Notes: generated from the sequence alone by a model not told the origin. 20,963 nucleotides of DNA from MHLP01 sp043736515 (GCA_043736515.1 JAYTCK010000049.1:1-20963), one strand, 5' to 3'; shown: positions 5,110 to 11,827, numbered from the stretch's first letter. Numbers and translations: made by a program.

Positions 5110-5240
5110 ACGAGAAGCGAAGCTTCGAGAAGGGCTCGAAAACCTTGGTGATGTTTTGTCTCCAAAACCACCAAGGCGTACCGTCTATGTAATGGAAGAG
5201 CTCTCTGATGGGGGGGATAGGCTTTATTTTTTATATCGAG
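5109..5240 (+). repeat. tRNA-derived structured repeat, copy E
   Basis: This is the partner of copy B (84 of 92 identical over 5109-5200). Its main hairpin is CCTTGGTG-at-GTTTTG-tctc-CAAAAC-CACCAAGG, perfectly paired, where B has one G-T wobble. The TCTA-TGTAA-TGGA hairpin follows at 5184-5196. The right end, TGATGGGGGGGATAGGCTTT then ATTTT, matches the ends of B, G and H. A further tRNA-like CCCTGCTGGGGCA lies at 5250-5262. Confidence 0.8.
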
Positions 5241-5265
5241 TCCAAAAGTCCCTGCTGGGGCAAGA

Positions 5266-5295
5266 AAAAACACCAAAGTTTTGCTTGGTGTTTTT
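5266..5295 (-). terminator. Bidirectional terminator after the alpha/beta hydrolase gene
   Basis: AAAAACACCAA (5266-5276) pairs perfectly with TTGGTGTTTTT (5285-5295) around an 8-nt loop. The gene on the minus strand ends at 5328. Confidence 0.75.
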
Positions 5296-5327
5296 GATAG
5301 ATCTCAACAGGAGTTCGAACTTGAGAA

Positions 5328-6125
5328 TTATGTTGAGAGAAACTTAACCGCGTCAGGAAGCCACTGCTTGATTAAATCTGGTCGTTCCAGATCGTGATCG
5401 CCATTTTTTACAATAAGTTGGTTGGGGAAGTTGATGTCCAGTGATTCTAGTGGCACCGTATCATCACCACTTCCATGAACTAGAAGTGTGCGGGATAGAA
5501 GGGGGATGATCCCTTCACTAAAATCTCGCTCTTTGTTTTGAAGAAAATATTCTACTCCGACAAAATTCGCCTTTGACATTTTATCGGTCCTTTCGCAATC
5601 TGTGACGAAAGTAGCTTCATCGAGTAGGTCCGTATAGTTTCCCCAAGTAACTCGAAATAACGGATCCTTTTTCTTCATCAGATTTTTGACAAACCAGTAA
5701 CGAAGAAGTTGTTTCTGGTTGAGTGCAGGAGCAAGTAATATGACTCGCTCAAATGCCCGTTGATCTTGCGGATCAAGAGAAGCAACAATACAAGCCGCAA
5801 GACTGTGTGCAACTACAGCGTAGGAATGAAGCCCATTTTCTTTCAAATAGGCAATCACCAAACGAGCATCTTCGGCATACGAAGAGGTGGTGTTTTGACG
5901 AAAATCACCATCTGAGAGTCCGCAACCCGTAAAATCAAGACGAAATGACGCAACACCCGCTTGTCCGAGTGAATCTGCAAGACGCTTGAATTTAGGCTCA
6001 GTCGAGGCAGCACGCTCAAAACCATGCAACATGAGTACCACTCGCTCCGATATTCCTCCCCCCGACAAAATTCCTCGCAAGACATTCCCTTGTGCGCCAG
6101 CAAGCTCAATGAGTTTAGTTTCCAT
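5328..6125 (-). CDS. Alpha/beta hydrolase (S33-type serine hydrolase)
   Basis: This 265-aa protein has the canonical order of the fold: an oxyanion-hole HGF at residues 34-36 (VVLMLHGFERA), DFTGCGLSDG at 64-73, nucleophile Ser108 in VVAHSLAA, Asp221 or Asp222 in LLVHGSGDDTVP, and His244 in NGDHDLERPD. The triad is complete. The nucleophile elbow is A-H-S-L-A instead of the usual G-H-S-L-G, a mild variation. No signal peptide is seen, so it is cytoplasmic; substrate (ester, peptide or acyl-thioester) is unknown. The start at 6125 has AGAGG 8 nt upstream. The 3' end reaches into an inverted repeat (CTCAACA/TGTTGAG, about 5303-5337) that contains AGTTCGAACT, another T-arm-like motif. It is one of two minus-strand genes in the array. 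Confidence 0.87.
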   Translation of the reverse strand: METKLIELAGAQGNVLRGILSGGGISERVVLMLHGFERAASTEPKFKRLADSLGQAGVASFRLDFTGCGLSDGDFRQNTTSSYAEDARLVIAYLKENGLHSYAVVAHSLAACIVASLDPQDQRAFERVILLAPALNQKQLLRYWFVKNLMKKKDPLFRVTWGNYTDLLDEATFVTDCERTDKMSKANFVGVEYFLQNKERDFSEGIIPLLSRTLLVHGSGDDTVPLESLDINFPNQLIVKNGDHDLERPDLIKQWLPDAVKFLST

Positions 6126-6233
6126 AAACCAATCCTCTCATAAGTCGCGACATCTTAAAAGTATAGGTTCCTTGAGGGATACTACATTATTCTCAAATTT
6201 ATTCGAAATAATATTTTTTCTCCAATAAGCAAT

Positions 6234-6320
6234 TCGAACATCACAAAGTAAGTCGAGAGTTCCCCGTTGTGCGGCTCTAAGCTTCGCCCCTTGCCGGGAG
6301 ACGACGAGCTTTAATTTATG
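6234..6320 (+). repeat. Diverged short repeat, copy F
   Basis: ATTCGAACATC is followed by GTCGAGAGTTCC, a small hairpin CCG-ttgtg-CGG, a second pairing AAGCT/AGCTT with CCC/GGG inside, and finally GAGCTTTAATTTATG. The start and end resemble copies G and H; the middle does not align well. It fills the gap between the divergent hydrolase and the 6334 gene. Confidence 0.35.
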
Positions 6321-6333
6321 CTAAAATTTAAAA

Positions 6334-6909
6334 ATGGAAAAACTTGAAATATCAAAGCCAACACCCAAGACCCCGGAGTTTGTGGGGGAAACCGAGGCTC
6401 CTGTTTTCATACCTGCCAACCAAGAAGCGTCCACCGACCCTGATACCACTGCTCAGATCGAAGAAATTGAAAAACAGATAGCGGCAACACTGCAATCAAC
6501 TGGGACGCCCGAAGCATCAGATATGCAAGAGCATCAGGACAAACATCCTTTGTTAACCGAATCAGAACCGACATTTTTAGATCGCCATCCAACTCTAGGA
6601 AAATGGACTCGGAGCATGATGCTTGTTGCAGGCCTTGGCGTTGCCGGAGCTGCGTTTGGTGCCGATAAGAATTTGGTAGAAAAACTTGAAGGCAGTGAGG
6701 TTGTCACAAACGTCATTGTAAATGGCAAGCAAGTGTCTTCAGTAAAAAATCAGCAGAAAAAAACGATCATTGGTGCGACGATTACCAAAGATGGAAAAAC
6801 AATAATTGTGAATGGAAAAAGTACTCCATACCAAAAAAATAGTTCTGTCAGTGTGTCACAAAAAGCGGGGGTAGTTACTGAGCCACTTGTGGGAGTCGAG
6901 CTAAAGTAA
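6334..6909 (+). CDS. Single-pass membrane protein of unknown function
   Basis: I do not recognise this 191-aa protein. Residues 1-85 are acidic, proline- and threonine-rich and probably disordered. A single hydrophobic stretch, MMLVAGLGVAGAAFGA (about 95-110), follows HPTLGKWTRS, and the C-terminal part (111-191) is polar and beta-prone with VVTNVIVNGKQV and ATITKDGKTIIVNGKSTP, two similar strand-turn units. A cytoplasmic N-terminus and external C-terminus are likely. No ribosome binding site precedes the ATG; TAAAAT just upstream fits a leaderless start. It lies between repeats F and G, so it is likely a cassette. Confidence 0.65.
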   Translation: MEKLEISKPTPKTPEFVGETEAPVFIPANQEASTDPDTTAQIEEIEKQIAATLQSTGTPEASDMQEHQDKHPLLTESEPTFLDRHPTLGKWTRSMMLVAGLGVAGAAFGADKNLVEKLEGSEVVTNVIVNGKQVSSVKNQQKKTIIGATITKDGKTIIVNGKSTPYQKNSSVSVSQKAGVVTEPLVGVELK

Positions 6910-6928
6910 TATCTCTCTCCGCATACGC

Positions 6929-6992
6929 GGTTCGAACACGGTGGAATATGGTGAGTGCCTTGCTAGAGGCACAATGAGCTTTATTTTATTTC
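6929..6992 (+). repeat. Short-form repeat, copy G
   Basis: GGTTCGAACACGGTGGAATA, then GTGAGTGCCTTGCTAGAGGC, then ACAATGAGCTTTATTTTATT. It aligns along its length with copy H (7306-7372), and its right end aligns with B and E. A small CCGC-atac-GCGG hairpin precedes it (6919-6930). The long central hairpins of B and E are absent. Confidence 0.6.
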
Positions 6993-7069
6993 ATTACCCC
7001 AAGCTCAGTTTATAACACAACAATTACTTGTTAGTTTTAGGTTAGATTAATTTTTGTTTGGAGTACCGC

Positions 7070-7261
7070 ATGAATACAAAGAAAGCGTTAAGGCTTTGCG
7101 TTACCCTGCTCTCACTTTTTATGATCTTTTTTCCAGCTATCAGGTTTTCCCTTGCGTGGGAGGATGGCATGCTCATTCTCTCCCCGCAACTTTTGCTCAT
7201 GTTTATCTGCGAATTATTCGGACTTGGTCTCACTTTCCATAAAAAGACTTGGGAAGAATGA
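7070..7261 (+). CDS. Small two-helix membrane protein
   Basis: This 63-aa protein starts MNTKKALRLCVTLLSLFMIF. A GGAG ribosome binding site lies 7 nt before the ATG at 7070, which is why this start is preferred over the TTG twelve bases upstream. There are two hydrophobic segments (about 9-30 and 36-56) and a charged tail HKKTWEE. Function is unknown. It lies between repeats G and H and is followed at once by a terminator, so it is a complete single-gene cassette. The small size leaves some doubt, but start signal, hydrophobic pattern and terminator agree. Confidence 0.6.
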   Translation: MNTKKALRLCVTLLSLFMIFFPAIRFSLAWEDGMLILSPQLLLMFICELFGLGLTFHKKTWEE

Positions 7262-7269
7262 TACGGTCC

Positions 7270-7297
7270 AACTCCTGCCAAGTGGTAGGAGTTTTTG
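7270..7297 (+). terminator. Rho-independent terminator of the small membrane protein gene
   Basis: AACTCCTGCC pairs with GGTAGGAGTT around AAGT (10 bp, one wobble), followed by TTT. Confidence 0.85.
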
Positions 7298-7305
7298 TAT
7301 ATATG

Positions 7306-7372
7306 CGATTTGAACACAGTAGAATAGCGTAAGAGCTTCCTTACTCTGTCCACAATGGTCTGTATTTTCTGC
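7306..7372 (+). repeat. Short-form repeat, copy H
   Basis: GATTTGAACACAGTAGAATA, then GCGTAAGAGCTTCCTTACTC, then TGTCCACAATGGTCTGTATT. GTAAG/CTTAC form a hairpin. It aligns with G, and AAGAGCTTCC with ACAATG matches AAGAGCATCC with ACAATG in B. It is the last copy seen; nothing similar was found downstream. Confidence 0.6.
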
Positions 7373-7444
7373 AAGAAGCGTTTTCATTTGCAAAAACTAC
7401 TCAATGAGATTATGCTGGCCTCAGTAATTTCAAAGGAGTCCCTT

Positions 7445-7933
7445 GTGATCAAGCAACGTGTGAAGTATTTTGTGGGCATCATTCTCGGCCTTCTCGGGAT
7501 CAGTCTCTTTTCCTCACTTGTTGTGTACGGCTACACACACCTTCCGCCACCGCGCTCCGACGACGCTGACCCTGCGATATTCATTCAATCCATGTTGCAT
7601 GCCGGGGATCCGGTCATGCTGTACCAAACAATTGGTATAAAAGAGTGCGGACAGGATGCACTCTACAAAATTGAACAAACACGAGCGGCAATTTTAGAGA
7701 GCGACGACCTCTTGCTGGTGAAACCTTTTCTTGAATTTCGCTTCACTGAAAGTGTATCGGCTGTTCTCTATGTGAATACGCCCGAATCATCTGTAGTGCA
7801 TGGAAAACCGGCTCTTATTGCACTCCGGGAGGAGGGGTCAGGGCTCTGTGTTCTTGGCAAAGCAGAAAGCTGGAGTCCGAAACTTTTTTCTATGCTTGAA
7901 ACCAAGTACCAACCCAAACTCAGTCAAAAATAA
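7445..7933 (+). CDS. Membrane-anchored protein of unknown function
   Basis: This 162-aa protein starts at GTG 7445 (MIKQRVKYFVGIILGLLGIS), chosen because AAAGGAG lies 6 nt upstream; longer in-frame starts at 7355 or 7412 would run through repeat H or lack a site. A single N-terminal membrane segment (about residues 7-30) leads to a proline-rich linker THLPPPRSDDADPAI and a globular external domain. That domain has two cysteines (IKECGQDA and GSGLCVLG) that could form a disulfide. No family was recognised. The region FRFTESVSAVLYVNTPESS followed by HGKPALIALREEGSGLCV suggests a beta sheet. A strong terminator follows within 10 nt of the stop codon. Confidence 0.72.
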   Translation: MIKQRVKYFVGIILGLLGISLFSSLVVYGYTHLPPPRSDDADPAIFIQSMLHAGDPVMLYQTIGIKECGQDALYKIEQTRAAILESDDLLLVKPFLEFRFTESVSAVLYVNTPESSVVHGKPALIALREEGSGLCVLGKAESWSPKLFSMLETKYQPKLSQK

Positions 7934-7940
7934 ATACAAG

Positions 7941-7966
7941 CCCAAGAAATTTTCTTCTTGGGTTTT
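7941..7966 (+). terminator. Rho-independent terminator of the 7445 gene
   Basis: CCCAAGAA (7941-7948) pairs with TTCTTGGG (7955-7962), followed by TTTT. Confidence 0.85.
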
Positions 7967-7984
7967 ATGTTTCGAGGTAAAAAA

Positions 7985-8012
7985 AATCTCTCAAAGTTTG
8001 AGAGATTATTTT
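7985..8012 (-). terminator. Bidirectional terminator, mainly for the phosphatase gene
   Basis: AATCTCTCAA (7985-7994) pairs perfectly with TTGAGAGATT (7998-8007). It has an A-run on the left, which is a T-run for the minus strand, and ATTTTT on the right. Confidence 0.85.
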
Positions 8013-8018
8013 TGAAAA

Positions 8019-8573
8019 CTATCTGGGTAGCGGCGAGTGCGCTTTCACGTATTCATCGAGGACGTTCGGCTTGATGTGTCCTATGGCACGAAATTCCTTG
8101 AATGCGTCGCGTGTCGACCAACCCTGACGAGTGATTCGCCACAATGCGCGTGCAAATCCGGTACGATCGACTCCAGCTCTACAAAAAACGAGTGCGGGAG
8201 CAGTACGGGGCGTGTGATCCAAATGTGCGAGGACTTCATTAATCTCGCTCTGGGGTGGAACTCTATGTGCAGACCATGCGTATGCAATCACAGTTCCTCC
8301 GGCACGCTCTATGCGTAACCTACTTTCTTCTTTGATTCCGCCACGAAGGGAAATGAAGGTTTTTACACCTTTCTCTTCGATAAGCCAGTCGAGGTAAGCA
8401 CCTTGAGGTTCCATGCTTGAATACAGACGACCTTCTTCAAGGGGAACAAAGCGATGTGCACTGGCGAGTTGGTTGTCACGATAGGGGGCAATAAGCACCT
8501 GGGCTTCTCTGGGTGAGGCGCACGAGACAATAAAGAACAGCGAAAACAGAGCAAAGACAAGTTTTTTCAACAT
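8019..8573 (-). CDS. Lipoprotein dual-specificity/tyrosine phosphatase
   Basis: The 184-aa protein opens with a lipoprotein signal, MLKKLVFALFSLFFIVSCAS, with lipobox cysteine at residue 18. The mature part has the Cys-X5-Arg loop of protein tyrosine phosphatases: VFCRAGVDRTG with Cys131 and Arg137, followed by a helix ALWRITR. Upstream, GRLYSSMEPQGAYLDWLIEE and TFISLRGG match the Siw14/DSP-like fold. The residue before the catalytic cysteine is Phe instead of the common His. It should act outside the cytoplasmic membrane on phosphotyrosine, phosphoinositide or another phosphorylated small molecule; substrate is unknown. The start is supported by GGAG 6 nt upstream. Strong terminators lie on both sides, so it is a single-gene unit. 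Confidence 0.87.
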   Translation of the reverse strand: MLKKLVFALFSLFFIVSCASPREAQVLIAPYRDNQLASAHRFVPLEEGRLYSSMEPQGAYLDWLIEEKGVKTFISLRGGIKEESRLRIERAGGTVIAYAWSAHRVPPQSEINEVLAHLDHTPRTAPALVFCRAGVDRTGFARALWRITRQGWSTRDAFKEFRAIGHIKPNVLDEYVKAHSPLPR

Positions 8574-8634
8574 CAGAAACTCCGAAGTAAGCCCTCCCCA
8601 TCCTAGTGTGGATAGTAAAGAGCGTCAACAAAAA

Positions 8635-8665
8635 TCCCCGAACATAGTTCGGGGAGTATTTTTTT
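8635..8665 (-). terminator. Bidirectional terminator after alanine dehydrogenase
   Basis: TCCCCGAAC (8635-8643) pairs with GTTCGGGGA (8647-8655) around ATA. There is a T-run on the plus side and an A-run (T-run for the minus strand) at 8629-8634. Confidence 0.85.
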
Positions 8666-8667
8666 CC

Positions 8668-9813
8668 TTAAAAAAACGTATCGAGGGGTTTGTAGGTACG
8701 GAACATTTGATGGCGCGAGGAAACGCATTGATTAACGAGATAGCCATTCCACGTTTGAAGTCCCTTGCGAAGACCGTAGTGATCCTTAAACAGCCACCAC
8801 GCCGTATTGTGCGAATACCGTCCTGCATAGTCGAGAAGGAGTTTCACATACGGCAAGGTCACATCCGTCAGTGCAATTGTTGCTTCTTCGGGAACAGTCG
8901 AACCGGGGATATTGGGGACGCAGGAAAAAAAGATTCCTGCTTCCTCAAAAAATTCTCCGGGATACGTTGGTCGTGAGTATGCCGTTGAGCCGCCCTGATC
9001 GATTGCAACGTCGATCGCGAACGTGCCCTCCTTCATGAGTGCGATCTCTTTTTCAGACAACACTTTCGGAGCCGCACTACCTCCCGGATTCATAACCCCA
9101 GAAATCACCACATGGGCACTACCCAATGCCTTCTTCCCTGCAGGCTCATACAGACGCGCAATATTGAAAATCCGAATGCTTTTTGTTCCGTACTTCTTAC
9201 GGAGTTCCAATACACGGGCTTGGTTGAGCTCAAACACAGTGATCGTACTCGCAAAGCTGCGCGCCTCCTTAAGTGCCGCCTCACCGACATTGCCCCCGCC
9301 AAGAATAACCAGGTTGGGGCTAGGGACTGCGAAACAAAGCGCTCTTGCCTGACGTGCAGCTTGAGTCCCGGCAATACGTGACATGGGAGCAAGGAGAGGA
9401 AACGTAATCCTCTCGCCAACGATCTCTTCGACGTTTTCGTAGGCAATAGCGGTTATTTCATTTCGAACCAGTACCTCCGTTAGTTCGCGATTAACCCCGG
9501 CAAGATGGAGATACGCAAAAAGAATTCTTCCCTTAAGAAGGGCAAGATTCTTGTACTCGTCCGGAGTCGGCTCTTTCACCTTCACAACAATGTCCGCTGT
9601 GGCATAGATCTCAGCCGCTGTGGGAATAAGGTTCGCACGGGCATTGAGATAGTCTTGGTCCGAAAATCCGGCCGCACGTCCTGCGCCTATTTCCACCCAG
9701 ACCTCGACATGTTCGCCAAGCTGACGGAGCTCAACTACACCCTTGGGGGTAATGCCAACTCTGCCTTCTTTCTCTCTGCATTCCTTCGGCACCCCGACAA
9801 TGAATTTCTTCAT
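8668..9813 (-). CDS. ald: Alanine dehydrogenase
   Basis: This 381-aa protein is slightly longer than typical Ald (about 370). It begins MKKFIVGVPKECREKEGRVG, the family signature. Lys80 in VKVKEP and His103 in FAYLHLAG correspond to the pyruvate-binding and catalytic residues; Asp272 in AIDVAIDQGG is the second catalytic acid. The NAD-binding Rossmann loop is GGGNVG (172-177), with Glu at the end of the second strand (TVFELNQAR). Ald interconverts L-alanine with pyruvate and ammonia using NAD, in the cytoplasm. In an organism with little amino-acid metabolism it could recycle NADH or supply alanine for peptidoglycan. A weak AAAGG site lies 8 nt before the ATG. It is divergent from the adenylate kinase gene, with 96 bp between them. 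Confidence 0.95.
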   Translation of the reverse strand: MKKFIVGVPKECREKEGRVGITPKGVVELRQLGEHVEVWVEIGAGRAAGFSDQDYLNARANLIPTAAEIYATADIVVKVKEPTPDEYKNLALLKGRILFAYLHLAGVNRELTEVLVRNEITAIAYENVEEIVGERITFPLLAPMSRIAGTQAARQARALCFAVPSPNLVILGGGNVGEAALKEARSFASTITVFELNQARVLELRKKYGTKSIRIFNIARLYEPAGKKALGSAHVVISGVMNPGGSAAPKVLSEKEIALMKEGTFAIDVAIDQGGSTAYSRPTYPGEFFEEAGIFFSCVPNIPGSTVPEEATIALTDVTLPYVKLLLDYAGRYSHNTAWWLFKDHYGLRKGLQTWNGYLVNQCVSSRHQMFRTYKPLDTFF

Positions 9814-9897
9814 AACAAAGCCCTTTCAACAAACATCCATTTTTACTCTAAACTTCTTTCCTCAAATGTCAAATTACCTATATATCCCTTTTTCCTT

Positions 9898-9903
9898 TAG
9901 AAT
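9898..9903 (+). promoter_or_regulatory. -10 box for the adenylate kinase gene
   Basis: TAGAAT ends 6 nt before the ATG at 9910, so the transcript would begin at or next to the start codon. A -35-like TTACCT lies 18 bp upstream (9874-9879). Confidence 0.5.
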
Positions 9904-9909
9904 AGCAGT

Positions 9910-10602
9910 ATGAGAAGAGAAAAAATTGTCGTCGCGATCTACGGCCTCCCCGGATCAGGCAAAGGCACCCAAGCCAACTTAGTAGCCAACACGTTCGGAT
10001 TAGTAAATTTCGATACGGGCAAACTCCTCGAGTCGATCTGGTACGACCCAAAGCGCCAAAAAGAAGCCCTCGTGAAGCGCGAGAAAAAACTCTTTGCGGG
10101 CGGCATGCTCAACACCCCAAGTTTCGTCTTGAACGAAGTGGCAAAAAAAGCCAAAGTACTCGCAAAAGACGGTCATGGCATTGTCTTTTCTGGCTCCCCA
10201 CGCACGATGTACGAAGCAGAAGGTCTTGTGCCTGTTCTCGAAAAACTCTACGGGAGAAAAAATCTGTACTTTTTCCTTCTTGATGTAGATCCAAAAGATT
10301 CGCTGAAGCGCAACAGCAAGCGCCGCCTCTGCAAGTTCTGCAAAACCGGTTTACTCGCTGCGTATTACCCCTCGTCACAACCCAAGCACTGCCCCGTGTG
10401 TGCGGGCCCACTCTATCGCCGTAGCGTTGATGACCCAACAATTATTCCCAAGCGCCTCGTCGAGTACACCGAGCGCACTCTCCCCATCGTCGGCTACCTC
10501 AAAAAACAAGGTCTCAAAGTTACCAAATTAAACGGCCGCCCCGAACCCTACAAAGTTTTCCAGAAGATCGAGCAGCACATCAACAAAACTCTTGGTAAGT
10601 AG
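9910..10602 (+). CDS. Adenylate kinase family protein with zinc-type LID
   Basis: This 230-aa protein has a P-loop GLPGSGKGT (12-20), an NMP-binding region starting FDTGKLLES, the SGSPRT segment (94-99) with its substrate arginine, and a LID with four cysteines, CKFC (141-144) and CPVC (161-164), which bind zinc in many bacterial adenylate kinases. DDPTIIPKRLVEY follows, as expected. Two departures stand out: the arginine that usually ends the TGDMLR motif and contacts the nucleotide monophosphate is Glu41 here, and DGFPRT is SGSPRT. It should transfer phosphate between ATP and a nucleoside monophosphate, but the altered NMP site leaves specificity less certain than for a standard Adk. Its start has no ribosome binding site and fits leaderless translation. 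Confidence 0.87.
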   Translation: MRREKIVVAIYGLPGSGKGTQANLVANTFGLVNFDTGKLLESIWYDPKRQKEALVKREKKLFAGGMLNTPSFVLNEVAKKAKVLAKDGHGIVFSGSPRTMYEAEGLVPVLEKLYGRKNLYFFLLDVDPKDSLKRNSKRRLCKFCKTGLLAAYYPSSQPKHCPVCAGPLYRRSVDDPTIIPKRLVEYTERTLPIVGYLKKQGLKVTKLNGRPEPYKVFQKIEQHINKTLGK

Positions 10603-10603
10603 T

Positions 10604-10641
10604 AAACAAAAACATCACTCACTCGAGTGATGTTTTTGTTT
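10604..10641 (+). terminator. Bidirectional perfect-stem terminator
   Basis: AAACAAAAACATCACTC pairs perfectly over 17 bp with its complement 10625-10641 around ACTC. It serves adenylate kinase on the plus strand and the alternative oxidase gene on the minus strand, whose last codons lie inside the stem. Confidence 0.9.
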
Positions 10642-11281
10642 GACTCTTCCCCTCCACATTTGAGCCGCCGGCCAGCTCATCAGCAAAGCGATGATTCGCA
10701 TCGCGATGTCGTATTTCATCGGCACGAGTCGCAAGCACAACATCACGCAGTGTTGCCTCGAGTGGTAATTTCCAATACTTACGAGCAATCTCTGGTGCTA
10801 AAGGATTGGGGCATAACCCTTTGTCGATCTCTGCGAGAAAAGCCGTGTAACTCACCACCGCTTCTTCCTCGAGATACCCGACAATACGATGCCCAGTTTT
10901 TGTCGACAGCATATAGATACATGCATACACAACAAGAAATATAAATTGTGTGCTCACAATGAGGAGTCGTTCTAAAAATGACGGTGATGCGATCGTCACA
11001 TATACCATGAGATGCACTCGCTCATTCTCCGCCTCATCGAGAAGTTGCCGTATCCATCCGTGATCATCCGCAATCCGGCGAAGCGCGCGCAAATGAAGGA
11101 GAAACGCGCCCACCATTCCGGGAATCGCGGCAATGGTCTCAAGCACAACAGCCCTATGCCCATATCGCTTTGCAAAAAAAGCATCCGCAAAAAACCGCGC
11201 GACTAGCACCAACGCCCGAGCAACACGATCACTAAACGTAACCGGAGCCCGCCGCAAAAAAATATCACTTCCTTCCGGCAT
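10619..11281 (-). CDS. Alternative oxidase (di-iron ubiquinol oxidase family)
   Basis: This 220-aa protein carries all the di-iron ligand motifs of alternative oxidase: Glu48 in VVLETIAAIPGMVG, Glu87 and His90 in DEAENERVHL, a Glu of LEEEA (138-140), and Glu189 with His192 in RADEIRHRDANH. Hydrophobic stretches at about 52-68 and 107-127 fit membrane-surface association. The known reaction is oxidation of quinol with four-electron reduction of O2 to water, without proton pumping. No quinone-dependent partner gene is visible in the window, and organisms of this type usually lack respiratory chains, so its role could be oxygen removal or redox balance using scavenged quinol; that is inference. 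The length is close to the core of bacterial homologues. The last residues QTKTSLE are encoded by the terminator stem. Confidence 0.93.
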   Translation of the reverse strand: MPEGSDIFLRRAPVTFSDRVARALVLVARFFADAFFAKRYGHRAVVLETIAAIPGMVGAFLLHLRALRRIADDHGWIRQLLDEAENERVHLMVYVTIASPSFLERLLIVSTQFIFLVVYACIYMLSTKTGHRIVGYLEEEAVVSYTAFLAEIDKGLCPNPLAPEIARKYWKLPLEATLRDVVLATRADEIRHRDANHRFADELAGGSNVEGKSQTKTSLE

Positions 11282-11345
11282 AATCTCTAAACGATAGCAA
11301 ATATAGCGTAAATATGAAATTCATTACACAAGAACAACGCAGCCA

Positions 11346-11666
11346 CTAATTACTATCGTATTGAAGCAAGAATTTCCCTATCGCCCGCAACCGAAGCCGG
11401 AGACTCTGCCAACCTCGGTATGTCTCTTTGAGTGTGCCATTCTTCTCATAGAGAAGTATCCACCAACGCTGTCCGTTTAGAAAGCCAACAATCGCACCAA
11501 AGATGACTATTCCTCCATCAACGTATCTCGCAAGATTGTTCTCTGGCTTCCAGTTGTCCGTAATCATGTATAAACCGATTTGGAGACAAATAAAAGCGAG
11601 CCACATAAAACAGGCTCCAAAAACAGTAGCGAGGAATATATAAAAATAATATTTAAACGGTTTCAT
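11346..11666 (-). CDS. Small two-helix membrane protein
   Basis: This 106-aa protein of unknown family has membrane segments at about 7-36 (YFYIFLATVFGACFMWLAFI) and 50-64 (GGIVIFGAIVGFLNG), with a positively charged C-terminal tail rich in Arg and aromatic residues (YRGWQSLRLRLRAIGKF). It has a good upstream promoter and no clear ribosome binding site. It lies 65 bp upstream of the alternative oxidase gene on the same strand, so co-transcription is possible. Nothing in the sequence links it functionally to the oxidase. Confidence 0.6.
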   Translation of the reverse strand: MKPFKYYFYIFLATVFGACFMWLAFICLQIGLYMITDNWKPENNLARYVDGGIVIFGAIVGFLNGQRWWILLYEKNGTLKETYRGWQSLRLRLRAIGKFLLQYDSN

Positions 11667-11714
11667 TGCGGATTCTGTTGTTGCTACACCTTACCTTAAG
11701 CGTTCTTAGCATCA

Positions 11715-11743
11715 ATTATACAGTATCCCTCATTGAGCGATAA
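11715..11743 (-). promoter_or_regulatory. Promoter of the 11346-11666 gene
   Basis: On the minus strand TTATCG (11743-11738) and a consensus TATAAT (11720-11715) are 17 bp apart. The transcript would have a leader of about 40 nt. It could also drive the alternative oxidase gene. Confidence 0.6.
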
Positions 11744-11827
11744 TAAGGTCATGCTTTAGATTGTGCTCGACATGAGTAAATGACTTAAAGTTAAAAAGCT
11801 CAATAAAGCCTACTCAGAACAGACCCC

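Noticed and set aside
999..7372. Classical integron with attC sites
   Set aside because: No integron integrase is present and the repeats lack the GTTRRRY/RYYYAAC core pair; only the general logic resembles an integron.
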